A DNA stretch of 40,854 nucleotides from assembly GCA_001313365.1 (NCBI GenBank), contig BBFS01000039.1, forward strand, positions 1 through 40,854. Reading direction: 5' to 3'. Source of the stretch: Paenarthrobacter nitroguajacolicus JCM 14115 (lineage in GTDB: Bacteria; Actinomycetota; Actinomycetes; Actinomycetales; Micrococcaceae). The notes under the pieces were generated by a model. The model searched no databases. It worked only from the letters and a program-made list of their open reading frames with translations, and was not told where the DNA came from. The position numbers and the translations under genes are program-made. Below are positions 10,252-19,336 of this stretch, in pieces. The first letter of the stretch is position 1. Each line of letters begins with the position of its first letter.

Positions 10252-10277
10252 ACTTACACTAAGTGCAAGTTTGCACT
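10252..10277. promoter_or_regulatory. Triple half-site operator upstream of tetR
   Basis: Three consecutive copies of an AGTGYAAGT-like half-site in alternating orientation: ACTTACACT (10252-10260), AGTGCAAGT (10262-10270) and TTGCACT (10271-10277). The first pair is a 9+9 inverted repeat with one mismatch; the second pair shares AGTGCAA/TTGCACT. They start three bases from the GTG start, the position expected for an autoregulatory TetR operator. Confidence 0.6.
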
Positions 10278-10303
10278 CTGCGCAATTTGGCGGTCACGCG
10301 AAA

Positions 10304-10366
10304 AGTCCCGCCCTGGTTCGTCAAGCCCACCGTTGAACGGGGTGGCGGACGAACCAGAGCGGGACT
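10304..10366 (-). terminator. Intrinsic terminator of the YbjQ-like gene
   Basis: A 19-base arm at 10304-10322 pairs with 10348-10366 with one mismatch. On the minus strand the stem is followed by TTTT. It begins 14 bases beyond the corrected stop codon of the YbjQ-like gene. Confidence 0.75.
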
Positions 10367-10379
10367 CGGAAGCGTGGGG

Positions 10380-10822
10380 CTAGAACTGTGTTGGGGGCGC
10401 CGGGGGGGAGTGGGTGGAGTCGGCTGACCCTGCTGGGATGACTGTTGGGCTGCGGTTTTGGTCAGGTAGATGGACTGGCCCGTTGCTCCGGGCTCACCCT
10501 CACCCAGCGGCAGCACGTAGACCGCGGTTCCGTAGGCACACACTTCGGTCCAGTTGGTGCCCATTTCCGAGGTGTCGAAGCGCATGGCCACAATGGCGTT
10601 GGCTCCACGCTGCTGCGCTTCGTTGACCATGCGTGCCATGACTTCCTGGCGGCTTTCGTAGAGGGCTTTGGTCATTTCGGGCAGCTCGCCTCCGCCAAGG
10701 GAGCGGAAGCCTGCAAGCATTTGCGACCCGATATCGCGTGAACGGACAGTGAGGCCCATGACTTCGCCGAAGACGGCATCGATGCGGTGGCCTGGGATTT
10801 CGTTGGAGGTGACGATCAACAT
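10380..10822 (-). CDS. YbjQ/UPF0145 family protein
   Basis: Small cytoplasmic protein of the YbjQ (DUF74, proposed heavy-metal-binding) family; the biochemical role is not established. The body MLIVTSNEIPGHRIDAVFGE, GLTVRSRDIGSQM, then GGELPEMTKALYESRQ and GANAIVAMRFDTSEMG is the complete family domain of about 105 residues. It is followed by GTAVYVLP and a low-complexity Gln/Pro/Thr tail. The literal frame runs past the natural end because a C-run of seven occupies a place where five would give a stop after PPTQF at 10380-10382. That corrected stop is followed at once by a terminator. The gene has its own transcription unit. Confidence 0.82.
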
Positions 10823-10859
10823 GGTCCGAGCCTATCCAGACTCGACCCCTTAAACGGGG

Positions 10860-10899
10860 AAATCCCCCCCGGGGGAGAACTCCCCCCCGGGGGGGATTT
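10860..10899. terminator. GC-rich hairpin between the DAACS symporter and the YbjQ-like gene
   Basis: AAAT plus a C-run, GGGGGAG, an AA centre, then CTC plus a C-run and a G-run plus ATTT: a nearly perfect hairpin 25 bases beyond the symporter stop. Run lengths are unreliable here, but the symmetry holds whatever they are. Likely terminator of the symporter gene. Confidence 0.6.
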
Positions 10900-10923
10900 G
10901 TGCCCTTGCGAAGCGGCTGAGTC

Positions 10924-12364
10924 TTAGGCCTTTGAATCGGCCAGTTCGCGCTCGCTGACTTCTGCCGCTGCCTTGTCGGCTGCGAACTCATCCGCGAACG
11001 CTGCACCGTTGCGGGGGTGCGTTGTACAGCGACTCATCCAGGATGCCTGGCGCTTGGCCACGATGGCGGGGGGGACCAGTGCCTGGCCCGCGACGTTGAC
11101 GGCGGTGCGGCCCATGTCCAGGATCGGGTCGATTGCCAAGAGGAGGCCGACGCCGGCAAGCGGGAGTCCCAGCGTGGACAGGGTCAGCGTGAGCATGACG
11201 ACGGCGCCGGTGGTGCCTGCCGTAGCGGCGGAACCGAGGACGGAGACCAGAACGATCAGCAAATACTGGCTGAAGTCGAGGTTGATGCCGAAGAACTGTG
11301 CCACGAAAATCGCAGCGATGGCCGGGTAAATCGCTGCGCAGCCGTCCATCTTTGTGGTGGCGCCCAGCGGCACGGCGAAGGAAGCATAGCCGGAGGGGAC
11401 GCCCAGGTTCCGCTCGGTGACGCGCTGCGTGAGCGGAAGCGTGCCGATCGAGGAACGGGAGACGAACGCCAGCTGGACCGCCGGCCAAACACCGGAGAAG
11501 TACTGCTTGACGGACAGGCCGTGGACGCGGACCAAAATGGGGTAGAGGACGAAGAGCACCAGTGCCAGACCAATGTAGATAGCGGCAGTGAACTTGCCCA
11601 ATGAGCCGATGGTGTCCCAGCCGTAGATGGCCACAGCGTTACCGATCAGGCCGATGGTGCCCAGCGGGGGCGATGCGGATGATCCACCACAGGACCTTCT
11701 GGATGACTGCCAGTGCGGATGCGTTGAAGGTCAGGAAGGCCTCGGCCTGCTTGCCCACCTTGAGGGCGGCAACGCCGATTGCGATGGCGATCACCAGGAT
11801 CTGGAGCACGTTGAAGTTCACGGCGGTGCTGACGGTGGTGGCGGCGTTGGCGCTCTCGGTGACGGTGGAGCTGGCGCCGAGTCCAAGGAAGTTCTTGGGG
11901 AACAGGCCGATCAGGAACGCCCACCAGTCACCGGTCTTGCCGGCGTACTTGGCTTCTTCGGTGATGCCGGTTGCTGCACCAGGCTGCAGAAGTACACCCA
12001 GGCCGATGCCGATCAGTACCGATACCAGCGAGGTAATGGCAAACCACAGCAGAGTGTTCCACGCCAGCCGCGCGGCGTTGGAGACCTGGCGCAGGTTCGC
12101 AATGGAGCTCACTACGGCGGTGAAAATCAGAGGAACGACGGCGGTCTGCAGCAACGATACGTAGCTGGAGCCAATCGTCTGGAGAGTAGCGCCGAGGCCG
12201 TTGGAGCAGTCTTGGTGCTGCCCGTGTACTTGGCGATGAGGCCAAGGACGAGACCGATGATAAGGGCTGCGATGATCTGGACGCCGAAGGAACCGGCCCA
12301 CTTGGGGGAGCCGGAAGCCGGTCTTGCCAGCTGCTGGGGGGGAAGTGTTGGTTGAGGTGCTCAC
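10924..12364 (-). CDS. Dicarboxylate/amino acid:cation symporter (DAACS family)
   Basis: Sodium- or proton-coupled uptake carrier of the glutamate/C4-dicarboxylate/alanine-serine family, in the plasma membrane. Family marks are the serine-rich re-entrant loop FVSRSSIGTLPLTQRV, the motif PLGATTKMDGCAAIYPAIAA (where many relatives have NMDGTA), and the substrate-site helix AIDPILDMGRTAVNVAGQ. A short Ser/Thr leader precedes the first helix. GTG at 12362-12364 is the likely start, without a clear ribosome site. The frame is broken near 12310-12210, 11670, 11070 and 11035. The Lys in place of Asn in the KMDG motif and the Cys in place of Thr are unusual but lie in an unbroken stretch, so they look real. 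The actual substrate cannot be told from sequence. Confidence 0.85.
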
Positions 12365-12898
12365 CGGAACACGTTAGGTGCATCGCAAATAACATAGCGA
12401 ACGGACGTTGAGAAATGTTACGTGCCCTCGGAACGGCGGTGCAGGCTGATCCCTGAATTTCCGGCCCTGAGCGGGGGGTGTATGTGAAGTTATTCCCGCT
12501 CGACGTGTGGCGATGATCTCGAATGCCGTAGGGAAATGGAGCCGAGATCTGATCCGGCAGCGCTTGTCGTTTCAGGACATGCGCTGGCGCATGGAACTGG
12601 TGTCCATCTCGGAGTGGCGGATTCCCGGGCTTCTCGACTCGCTGGGCCTTGGGCAAAGACTTCCTAGGATATACGTGGTAGCAACACGCGAATCGTGACG
12701 CCAAAACTTCAGTATTTCCTATTTATGAAGCGCAAAAAAACTTATTTTCCTGTGATTCATGTGATTTATATACAAAGTTGGGAACTAACAGTAGGTTCAG
12801 AATGAGCATCGACTCCCACCTCTTGCTGCATTTTTGAGTGAGTGATGTAGTCCATGTTCAACTAGTAGTTTCTAACTGATAATCTTTGGGGGATTTTC
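12365..12898. other. Intergenic region with a sharp fall in GC content
   Basis: About 530 bases between divergent genes. The part up to roughly 12690 is GC-rich like the backbone; short open frames there have no recognisable content. From about 12700 the sequence becomes AT-rich (A-runs, TTATTTT, TTTATATACAA), marking the left edge of the low-GC island and probably containing the promoter of the gene at 12899. No unambiguous -35/-10 pair can be assigned. Confidence 0.6.
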
Positions 12899-13346
12899 AT
12901 GGAAAATCGTTTGACACCTCTTACAATTCATAAAGCAGGTAGGGGGGGCAGGCTGGTCATTCTTCTCATGGCAGCATTCCTTGCGCTTGTATTCGTCATC
13001 CTTGCTTCCACTGCAGCGCAAGCATATATCCGCCGATATCACTCGGATTATAACTATGCGAATCAGATTCGCGGTAGCGGTTTTATTGACTATCTGACAG
13101 GCGGACGGACCAATGTCGGGTACACGCCTCCGCTAGGATTTCAAGCCTGGTCATATGGGGGGGGTACCTACAACTATTACAGCGGCGATGCTGTAAGCAC
13201 AGGTGGGGGCCACCGGGGGGGAAGCATGGTCGCATTACTCTCATGGTCCAGCCTACCGTTACGGTGAGAGTAAATGCTGGTGGAATACCAGTTACCCAGA
13301 GGCGTTTCATAATCCGCAACTTCTTTGCGAACAGTACGTCGGCTAA
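12899..13346 (+). CDS. Small exported peptide, possibly lactococcin-972-like bacteriocin
   Basis: Not a firmly recognised gene. A charged N-terminus and a strong hydrophobic segment (VILLMAAFLALVFVILASTA, residues about 22-41) followed by AQA form a good secretion signal. The mature part is rich in Tyr, Gly, Ser and Trp. The literal frame stops early, but shortening the seven-G run at about 13215-13221 to five gives a longer C-terminus that includes EAWSHYSHGPAYRYGESKCW and two cysteines and ends at TAA 13344-13346. The GGGTYNY followed by WSHYSHG pattern recalls lactococcin 972 family peptides, but the match is by eye and the usual immunity/ABC genes are absent. A GGGGGAT ribosome site precedes the ATG. 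Alternative: a species-specific surface peptide. Confidence 0.6.
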
Positions 13347-13370
13347 GTGGACTCGATTTAGGGGGGGGAA

Positions 13371-13988
13371 ATGAAATTTTCTAAAACATCTTCAATACTC
13401 TTTGTCGGAGGAGCTGTCATTGTTTCCGCACTTGCTATCGGGGGGGTCTCTCCTGCACTGGCTGGTGAGCAGCGAAGCGTCCGTGGAGACGACCTAGTCC
13501 CGGTTCTCACGGCAAGTCAGGAACAAACTGATTCCGCATCTGCTGACAAAATGGACAAGTCTACGGCAGGACATGTGGATCGGTCCTCACTTAGGATTAT
13601 CGCGATCGATGAAAAGGCAACCTACTCGGCTGGTCGAGACCACTCCGGTCGCGAGATATGCCTGATAGTACAGACGACAAGCAAAGAACAAGCAAGCACA
13701 GCTGCCTGTATTGCAGTTGAGAAGTTTGTGCACAGTGGCCTTAGTGCCATGGCCTCAGGTTCCGACCCGGGAACAAAAGTTGTTGCTCACCTCCTGCCTG
13801 CGGATGTGGACACCAGCAGCCTCGCTTCTGTGGCTGCACGCACAAAGTCCGGGTCACTGCATCAAGTAAGGCCGGAAGGAATGAAGCAACTTGTTATCCA
13901 ACACCAGGAGGATGACCTTCCCGATGTAAGTAGGCTGCCCATTCGAGGTGGATCCAATACGTTTCATCTCGTCAGATTTCCTGAGTAG
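13371..13988 (+). CDS. Secreted hypothetical protein, 205 residues
   Basis: Function not recognised. MKFSKTSS, a hydrophobic core (ILFVGGAVIVSALAIGGV) and a probable signal peptidase site at PALAG-E give a classic secretion signal. The mature part is hydrophilic, with a Ser/Asp/Lys-rich linker (residues about 45-75) and a more ordered region containing two cysteines (GREICLIVQ and STAACIAVEKF, about 17 residues apart) that may form a disulfide. The frame is intact. A purine-rich AGGGGGGGGAA ribosome site lies before the ATG. It follows the small peptide gene by 24 bases and is followed after 7 bases by a membrane protein, so the three genes look like one operon with codon use and base composition unlike the flanks. 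Confidence 0.75.
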   Translation: MKFSKTSSILFVGGAVIVSALAIGGVSPALAGEQRSVRGDDLVPVLTASQEQTDSASADKMDKSTAGHVDRSSLRIIAIDEKATYSAGRDHSGREICLIVQTTSKEQASTAACIAVEKFVHSGLSAMASGSDPGTKVVAHLLPADVDTSSLASVAARTKSGSLHQVRPEGMKQLVIQHQEDDLPDVSRLPIRGGSNTFHLVRFPE

Positions 13989-13995
13989 GAAGTAG

Positions 13996-14469
13996 ATGGT
14001 AGTCAGAACGATACTGTCTAGCCTGATTTGCCTCGGTGCTCTCGCCGGCGTTGGATATGTGGGCGTTTTCATTGAAGCCAGCGCTGGTGGCTACACAGCT
14101 GACCTTCTTGGTAGACCCATCGCCGGAGTTGCACCGCGATTTCCCTGGGAATTGCAGTTCGCCATAGTGGTTATCTCTTTTGCCGCCGTCCTGCTGCTAC
14201 GTCAGGTATTGGATGGCTTAGGGGGAAGGGCTAGATTCTCCGCCTGCATGGTTCCCACCTTGCTTTTGGCAGTCGCGTACGTCATAGGTGCGAATCTCCA
14301 AGGTGAGGTCCTCGTTGGTAACGTTCTTCTCCGGAGTTTCGCCATCGGGGGGGCACAGTCGCAGATGGTACTGCTCGGGGGGGTGGGAGCTTTCCTGGTT
14401 CTGGTTTTGTCTTCAACACGTCAGGTACAAGTGCCTGATGGGACCTCCACGAATAGCCCTGTGGGTTAA
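13996..14469 (+). CDS. Hypothetical four-helix membrane protein
   Basis: No family recognised. The 157 residues contain four hydrophobic segments, near residues 5-28, 50-72, 85-103 and 115-140: ILSSLICLGALAGVGYVGVF, FAIVVISFAAVLLL, MVPTLLLAVAYVIGANL and MVLLGGVGAFLVLVL. The C-terminus is short and polar. The ATG lies seven bases after the stop of the preceding secreted protein, and an AGGAAG site overlaps that stop, so translation is probably coupled. By position it could protect against, or help export, the small peptide at 12899; this is inference only. A hairpin terminator follows directly. Confidence 0.72.
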   Translation: MVVRTILSSLICLGALAGVGYVGVFIEASAGGYTADLLGRPIAGVAPRFPWELQFAIVVISFAAVLLLRQVLDGLGGRARFSACMVPTLLLAVAYVIGANLQGEVLVGNVLLRSFAIGGAQSQMVLLGGVGAFLVLVLSSTRQVQVPDGTSTNSPVG

Positions 14470-14475
14470 TAGAAC

Positions 14476-14515
14476 AAGGAGCCCGCACCCCCCCGGAAAG
14501 GGCTGCGGGCTCCTT
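14476..14515. terminator. Hairpin terminator at the right edge of the island
   Basis: AAGGAGCCCGCA (14476-14487) pairs perfectly with TGCGGGCTCCTT (14504-14515), and TTATTCTT follows on the plus strand. It ends the three-gene plus-strand operon and, being symmetric, may also end the minus-strand DUF885 gene that stops at 14536. Confidence 0.8.
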
Positions 14516-14535
14516 ATTCTTACGCCGTCAGGGCC

Positions 14536-16234
14536 TTACCCCAGCAACGCCCGGCGCAGCACGTCCAAACCTACGGAACCGATGTTCAACGCCTTGCTGT
14601 GGAAGGACTTGAGGTCGAAGCCTTCGCGGGATTCAAGCTCTGTACGGATTTGCTCCCACAAACGCTGCCCCCACTTTGTAGGACGGGGGGCCTGGCCCGG
14701 CCATCCAAGGTAGCGGGTGAATTCGAACTGGAGCTGGCCTTCGCTGATGTCGAGGTTGGCTTTGAGGAAGTCGAAGCCTTTGTCGGGTGTCCAGGTGCCG
14801 GTGCCCCAGCGTTCGGGGGGGACGGGCAGTTCCAAGTGGACGCCGATGTCGAACACCACGCGCGCAGCACGCATGCGCTGGCCGTCCAACATACCCATGT
14901 GGTCGCCCGGGTCCTTGAGGTAGCCGAGTTCAAGCATGAGCTGCTCGGCGTAGAGCGCCCAGCCTTCGCCGTGTCCGGACACCCAGCAGACATTGCGGCG
15001 CCAGTTGTTGAGGAGTTCGCGGCGGTACGTGGCCGTAGCTACCTGGAGGTGGTGCCCGGGAACGCCTTCGTGGAACACCGTGGTGGTTTCGGACCATGTG
15101 GTGAAAGTGTCTTCGCCTGCCGGCACTGACCACCACATGCGGCCGGGCCTGGAAAAGTCGTCGGAAGGGCCGGTGTAGTAGATGCCGCCTTCATCGGTGG
15201 GGGGGCGATCATGCATTCGAGGGTTTTCATGACGTCGGGGGGGATGTCGAAGTGGACGTCGGCGAGCTCAGAGACTGCACGGTCGGAGAGTTCCTGCATC
15301 CAGGCCTTGAGGGCGTCCGTGCCCTTGATCTGGCGTGCCGGATCGCTATTGAGAATGTTCTTGGCTTCTTCAATGGAGGCGCCCGGTTTAATCTGGCCGG
15401 CAACCTTCTCCTGCTCGCTGATGAGCCGCTCGAGCTCTTGGACGCCCCCCCAGGCGTAGGTTTCTTCCAGGTCGACTTCGGCGCCAATAAACGAACGAGA
15501 CGCCAGGGCATACCGTTGACGGCCCACGCGTCCTTCTCCGGGGCTACGGGGGAGGAGCTCGTCCCGAAGGAAGTCGCCCAAGGCACTGTACGCAGAACGC
15601 GCGGCCGCTGTTCCGGCGTCGAGCTTTGACTGAACGTCCGCAGGCAGCGGCTGATCACCAACGGCGGCCGTTGACGCCATCTTGGCGAAGAAGCCATCCT
15701 CTGCCGCGTACCTGCCGGTCTGCTCAATGACGATCCGCACTTGGCGGGCGGCGGATATTTTTCCGGCGGCAGCAGCCGAGCGAAGTGATGCAATATAGCC
15801 TCAATCGCACCAGGAACGTTCGCAGCACGGCCGGCGATGTGTTCCCACTGTTCCACCGTGTCCGTGGGCATGAGGTCGAAGATGGCGCGAATGTCCTGGG
15901 CGGGGGGGAGGCGATGTTGTTGAGGTCGGCCTCATCCCAGCCGGACTCGTGGATCTCCAGGTCCAAGCCGAGCCGCTCGCGCATGGCGTCCAGGGTGACG
16001 GCGTCCACATCATCGGACGGTTCAAGGCCTGCCAGGCATCCAAGGCCAATCTTGTGGCCTCCGCATGCGCCTCAGCCCCCCCGGCAGGCGAGTAGTCCTG
16101 GTATTCCGTTTCGTGTCCCGGCAAGCCCAGCGTGGTGGCGAAGCTGGGATTGAGTTCGATCAGCTTTTCTGTGTACGCGTCAGCCACGGCATCGATGGCG
16201 GACTTAGGCGTACGGGAGTGTTTGCAGTAGTCAC
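14536..16234 (-). CDS. DUF885 family protein (putative zinc metallopeptidase)
   Basis: Predicted cytoplasmic protein of the DUF885 family, whose members resemble zinc-dependent peptidases. The key block is VFHEGVPGHHLQVATATYR, an HExxxH-like metal site, followed about 40 residues on by SGHGEGWALYAEQLMLELGY, which would supply the Glu ligand. The N-terminal region IDAVADAYTEKLIELNPSFA is typical of the family start. The reconstructed protein is about 565 residues. Breaks occur near 16025, 15910, 15745, 15540 and 15210. The start is uncertain: GTG at 16234 (reading VTTANTPVR) requires one missing C near 16210, and TTG at 16256 is the longest literal start. It lies downstream of accE on the same strand, with a small gap, and may be cotranscribed with accDE. 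Confidence 0.8.
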
Positions 16235-16299
16235 CCACAGAGCCTAGCCGCGACAACGCTTACGTGAAAGGGTTGTTGAACTTTCTACAGAGGAGGGAA

Positions 16300-16557
16300 T
16301 TAACCCCCCCGGCTGCGCTTCCAAGCACCTGGACCCGGCGTGGGGTCCAGGCGGAGTTGTTGGCGACGCACCCAGTGCCGGACGTTCGGCTTGGACGAGG
16401 CCTCTTCCTGCCGGACTCCCAGCGAAACCACGACGGCGGCAAGCGCCGCGAGCTCTTCGGCCGTCGGTTCGCCCTTGACCACCGAGAACATCGGTTCGGC
16501 AGGCGATGCGGCGGCTGCTCCGTCAGGCGCCAAATCGGCGCGATGCTTGGGCGCCAT
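16300..16557 (-). CDS. accE: Acyl-CoA carboxylase epsilon subunit
   Basis: Small actinobacterial subunit that binds the AccA-AccD complex and stimulates it. After an Ala/Pro-rich linker comes MFSVVKGEPTAEELAALAAV, the hallmark of the AccE/PccE domain, and then a basic C-terminus ending in the usual PGPGAWKRS motif. Length, 85 residues, is normal. The ATG at 16555-16557 overlaps the TGA of accD (TGATG), so the two are translationally coupled. The last two or three residues are uncertain because a seven-C run lies just before the stop. Confidence 0.88.
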   Translation of the reverse strand: MAPKHRADLAPDGAAAASPAEPMFSVVKGEPTAEELAALAAVVVSLGVRQEEASSKPNVRHWVRRQQLRLDPTPGPGAWKRSRGG

Positions 16558-18149
16558 CACAGCGGGATGTTTCCGTGCTTCTTGGTGGGCAGGCTCGCGC
16601 GCTTGTCCCGGAGGGCCCGGAGTCCGCGGATGATCTGCAGGCGGGTATCCGAGGGAGCGATGACTGCGTCAACATAGCCCAGCTGCGCCGCCTGGTACGG
16701 GTTGAGCAGCTCTTCCTCGTAGCCCTGGATGATTTCGGCGCGCTTGGCCTCCACGTCGCCGCCGGCTTCGGCAACGGCAGCTAGATCGCGGCGGTAAAGG
16801 ATGTTCACTGCCCCCCCCTGGCGCCCATGACGCCGATCTGGGCCGTCGGCCAAGCGAGGTTCAGGTCAGCGCCCAACTTTTTGGAGCCCATCACGATGTA
16901 CGCGCCACCGTAGGCCTTGCGGGTGATGACGGTGAGCTTGGGAACGGTTGCTTCAGCGTAGGCGTAGAGGAGCTTGGCGCCGCGGCGGATGATGCCTTGG
17001 AACTCCTGGTCCTTGCCGGGCAGGAAGCCGGGGGGGACGTCAACCAGCGTGATGATGGGGGGGATGTTGAAGGCGTCGCAGTGACGGACGAAGCGGGCAG
17101 CCTTCTCCGAGGCAGAGATGTCCAGCGTTCCCGCGAACTGCATGGGCTGGTTGGCCACGATGCCCACGGTGTGTCCCTCAACGCGGCCGTAGCCGATCAT
17201 CACGTTGGGAGCGTAGAGCGACTGCATTTCCAGGAAGTGGGCGTCGTCCACGATCTGCTCAATGACCTTGCGCATGTCGTAGGGCTGGTTGGCGGAATCG
17301 GGGGATCAGCGAGTCCAGCGCGTGGTCGTCGTCGTTCAGTTCCAGTTCCTGGTCGTGCTCCACCACGGGGCTCGGACAGGTTGTTGGAGGGCAGGAAGTC
17401 CAGGAGTTCGCGGACGAATTCGATCGCGTCGCTTCGTCGGAAGCCAGGTAGGTGGAGGTGCCGGTGGTGGCATTGTGCTGCCGCGCGCCACCGAGGGTTT
17501 CCATGTCCACGTCCTCGCCGGTGACTGTCTTGATGACGTCAGGTCCGGTGATGAACATGTGGGATGTCTTGTCCACCATGACCACGTAATCAGTCAACGC
17601 GGGGGGAGTAGGCAGCGCCGCCGGCGCACGGCCCATGATGAGGGAGATCTGGGGGGGGACCACGCCGGAAGCGTGCACGTTGTTGCGGAAGATGTCCGCG
17701 AACATCGCCAGCGAAGCAACGCCTTCCTGGATGCGTGCGCCGCCGCCGTCGTTGATCCCGACAACCGGGCAACCGTTCCGGAGGGCGAATTCCTGGACCT
17801 TGACGATCTTCTCACCGTTGACTTGGCTCAGCGAGCCGCCGTAGACGCTGAAGTCCTGGCTGTAGATGGCGATGAGGCGGCCATCCACGGTTCCGTACCC
17901 GGAGACCACGCCGTCGCCGAGCGGCTTCTTCTTTTCCATGCCGAAAGCGGTGGAGCGGTGGACTGCGAGGGCGTCGAACTCGACGAACGATCCGGGATCG
18001 ACCAGGAGGTCGATGCGTTCGCGGGCGGTATTCTTGCCGCGCGCGTGCTGCTTTTCGATTGCTTCCGGGCCGGAAGGCTGTTCTGCACGGGCCTGGCGGT
18101 CGCGGAAGTCGGCAATCTTTCCCGCTGTCGTTGTCAGATCGTGGCTCAT
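16557..18149 (-). CDS. accD: Acyl-CoA (propionyl-CoA) carboxylase beta subunit
   Basis: Carboxyltransferase that moves CO2 from biotin on AccA to acetyl- or propionyl-CoA. The N-terminal half has the family start ([15 protein letters not shown]), [20 protein letters not shown] and the crotonase-fold oxyanion loop [16 protein letters not shown]. The C-terminal half has [24 protein letters not shown] sequence, [20 protein letters not shown] and the terminal KHGNIPL typical of AccD5 proteins. The start ATG at 18147-18149 has a GGAG site about eight bases upstream. Frame breaks occur near 17430, 17370, 17305 and 16820, and extra Pro codons (VPPQ, PPGF) mark over-long C-runs. Length, about 530 residues, fits. 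Confidence 0.92.
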
Positions 18150-18330
18150 CAAGTGTCTCCGGCTCTGTAGCTGATATTCGCTGGCGCAATCCCCCCCGGC
18201 ACGGACAAGTAGCTGACTTAAGTAGCTTCCGTACAAAGAACAGGCCCCCCCGCAGGCCAGTCTAGTGACGCCTTTGCCGCGAACCGCTGTAGAAACCCTA
18301 CAATTTTCCGTGCCCAAGCCAAAGCCAACA

Positions 18331-18354
18331 CTATGTTACCCGCCAGTAACATAG
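18331..18354. promoter_or_regulatory. Perfect 9+9 palindrome between accD and the SDR gene
   Basis: CTATGTTAC, six bases CCGCCA, then GTAACATAG. It sits in the 226-base divergent region, about 22 bases before the SDR start and 180 bases before the accD start. Its form suits a TetR-type dimer. Regulation of the SDR gene, and possibly accDE, by a fatty acid or CoA-ester responsive repressor is inference. Confidence 0.6.
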
Positions 18355-18375
18355 TTGGGTTAGAGTGTCCCCCCC

Positions 18376-19266
18376 ATGACTTCAAGCAACGGCGCTTCCT
18401 CCGCCTCAACAGAGGGTCACACGCAACGCACCAGCCTACGTTGCCTCCGCTTCGCTCAAGGGCAAGACCATCCTTATGTCCGGCGGCAGCGTGGCATCGG
18501 CCTGGCCATCGCCACCCGTGCGGCCCGCGACGGCGCCAACATCGTGCTCATGGCCAAGACCGGCGACCCCCCACCCCAAACTCGAGGGGGGGACCGTCTT
18601 TACCGCCGCGGAACAGTTAGTCGAAGCGGGCGGCCAGGCGCTGCCGCTCGTCGGGGACGTCCGCAATGATGACGACGTCGCCGCAGCAGTCGCCGCCGCC
18701 GTCGAGCGTTTCGGGGGCATCGACGTCGTGGTTAACAACGCCTCGGCGATCGACCTTTCCCGCACCGACGCGTGGACATGAAGCGCTACGACCTCATGCA
18801 GGACATCAACGTCCGCGGCACGTTCCTGTTGTCCAAGCTGGCCCTGCCCGCCTTGCGCGAATCCAGCCACGGCCACATCCTCACCCTGTCTCCTCCCCTT
18901 AACCTGGACCCGAAATGGGCCGGTATGCACTTGGCCTACACCATGGCCAAGTACGGGATGAGCCTCACCACGCTGGGACTCGCCGAAGAGCTGAAGAACG
19001 ACGGCGTCTCGGTCAATTCACTCTGGCCATGCACCTTGATTGACACGGCCGCGATCCGGAACATGCCCGGTGGGCAGCAGATCGTGCAGGCGGCCCGCGG
19101 ACCGGAGATCATGGCCGATGCCGCGCACGCCGTGCTGACGGGTTCGGGTGCTACCGGGAATTTCTATACAGACGAAGAGGTGCTGCGCGCCGCCGGCGTT
19201 TCGGACTTCACTCCGTACAGTCTCGGCGCGCCCGAAGATCGCTTGGTGCCGGACATCTTCCTTTAG
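18376..19266 (+). CDS. SDR family oxidoreductase (HSDL2-like)
   Basis: NAD(P)-dependent short-chain dehydrogenase, probably acting on a lipid or acyl substrate. After a Ser/Thr-rich leader the Rossmann loop reads SGGSRGIGLAIATRAARDG once one missing C near 18488 is restored. GGIDVVVNNASAI gives the NNA motif, and the active site is AYTMAKYGMS with Tyr and Lys four residues apart. The stretch LTLSPPLNLDPKWAG, with TLIDTAAIRNMPGG, resembles the hydroxysteroid dehydrogenase-like 2 subgroup. Other breaks are near 18440, 18570-18595 and 18770. The reconstructed length is about 295 residues. It diverges from accD across the palindrome at 18331, which could serve either gene. Confidence 0.88.
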
Positions 19267-19336
19267 GGAGATTCATAGCCGTTTTTCAGCGCAGCCATCA
19301 TCCGGGGGGGACGTCGCAACTGGATAGGATTCAGCT

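Noticed and set aside
12507..12698. Small plus-strand open frame before the low-GC island
   Set aside because: No ribosome site, no recognisable sequence, and it lies in backbone-like composition; probably chance.
16328..16351. Hairpin CCTGGACCC/GGGTCCAGG as a terminator of accE
   Set aside because: It lies inside the conserved C-terminal coding part of AccE and has no T-tract, so coding constraint and chance explain it.
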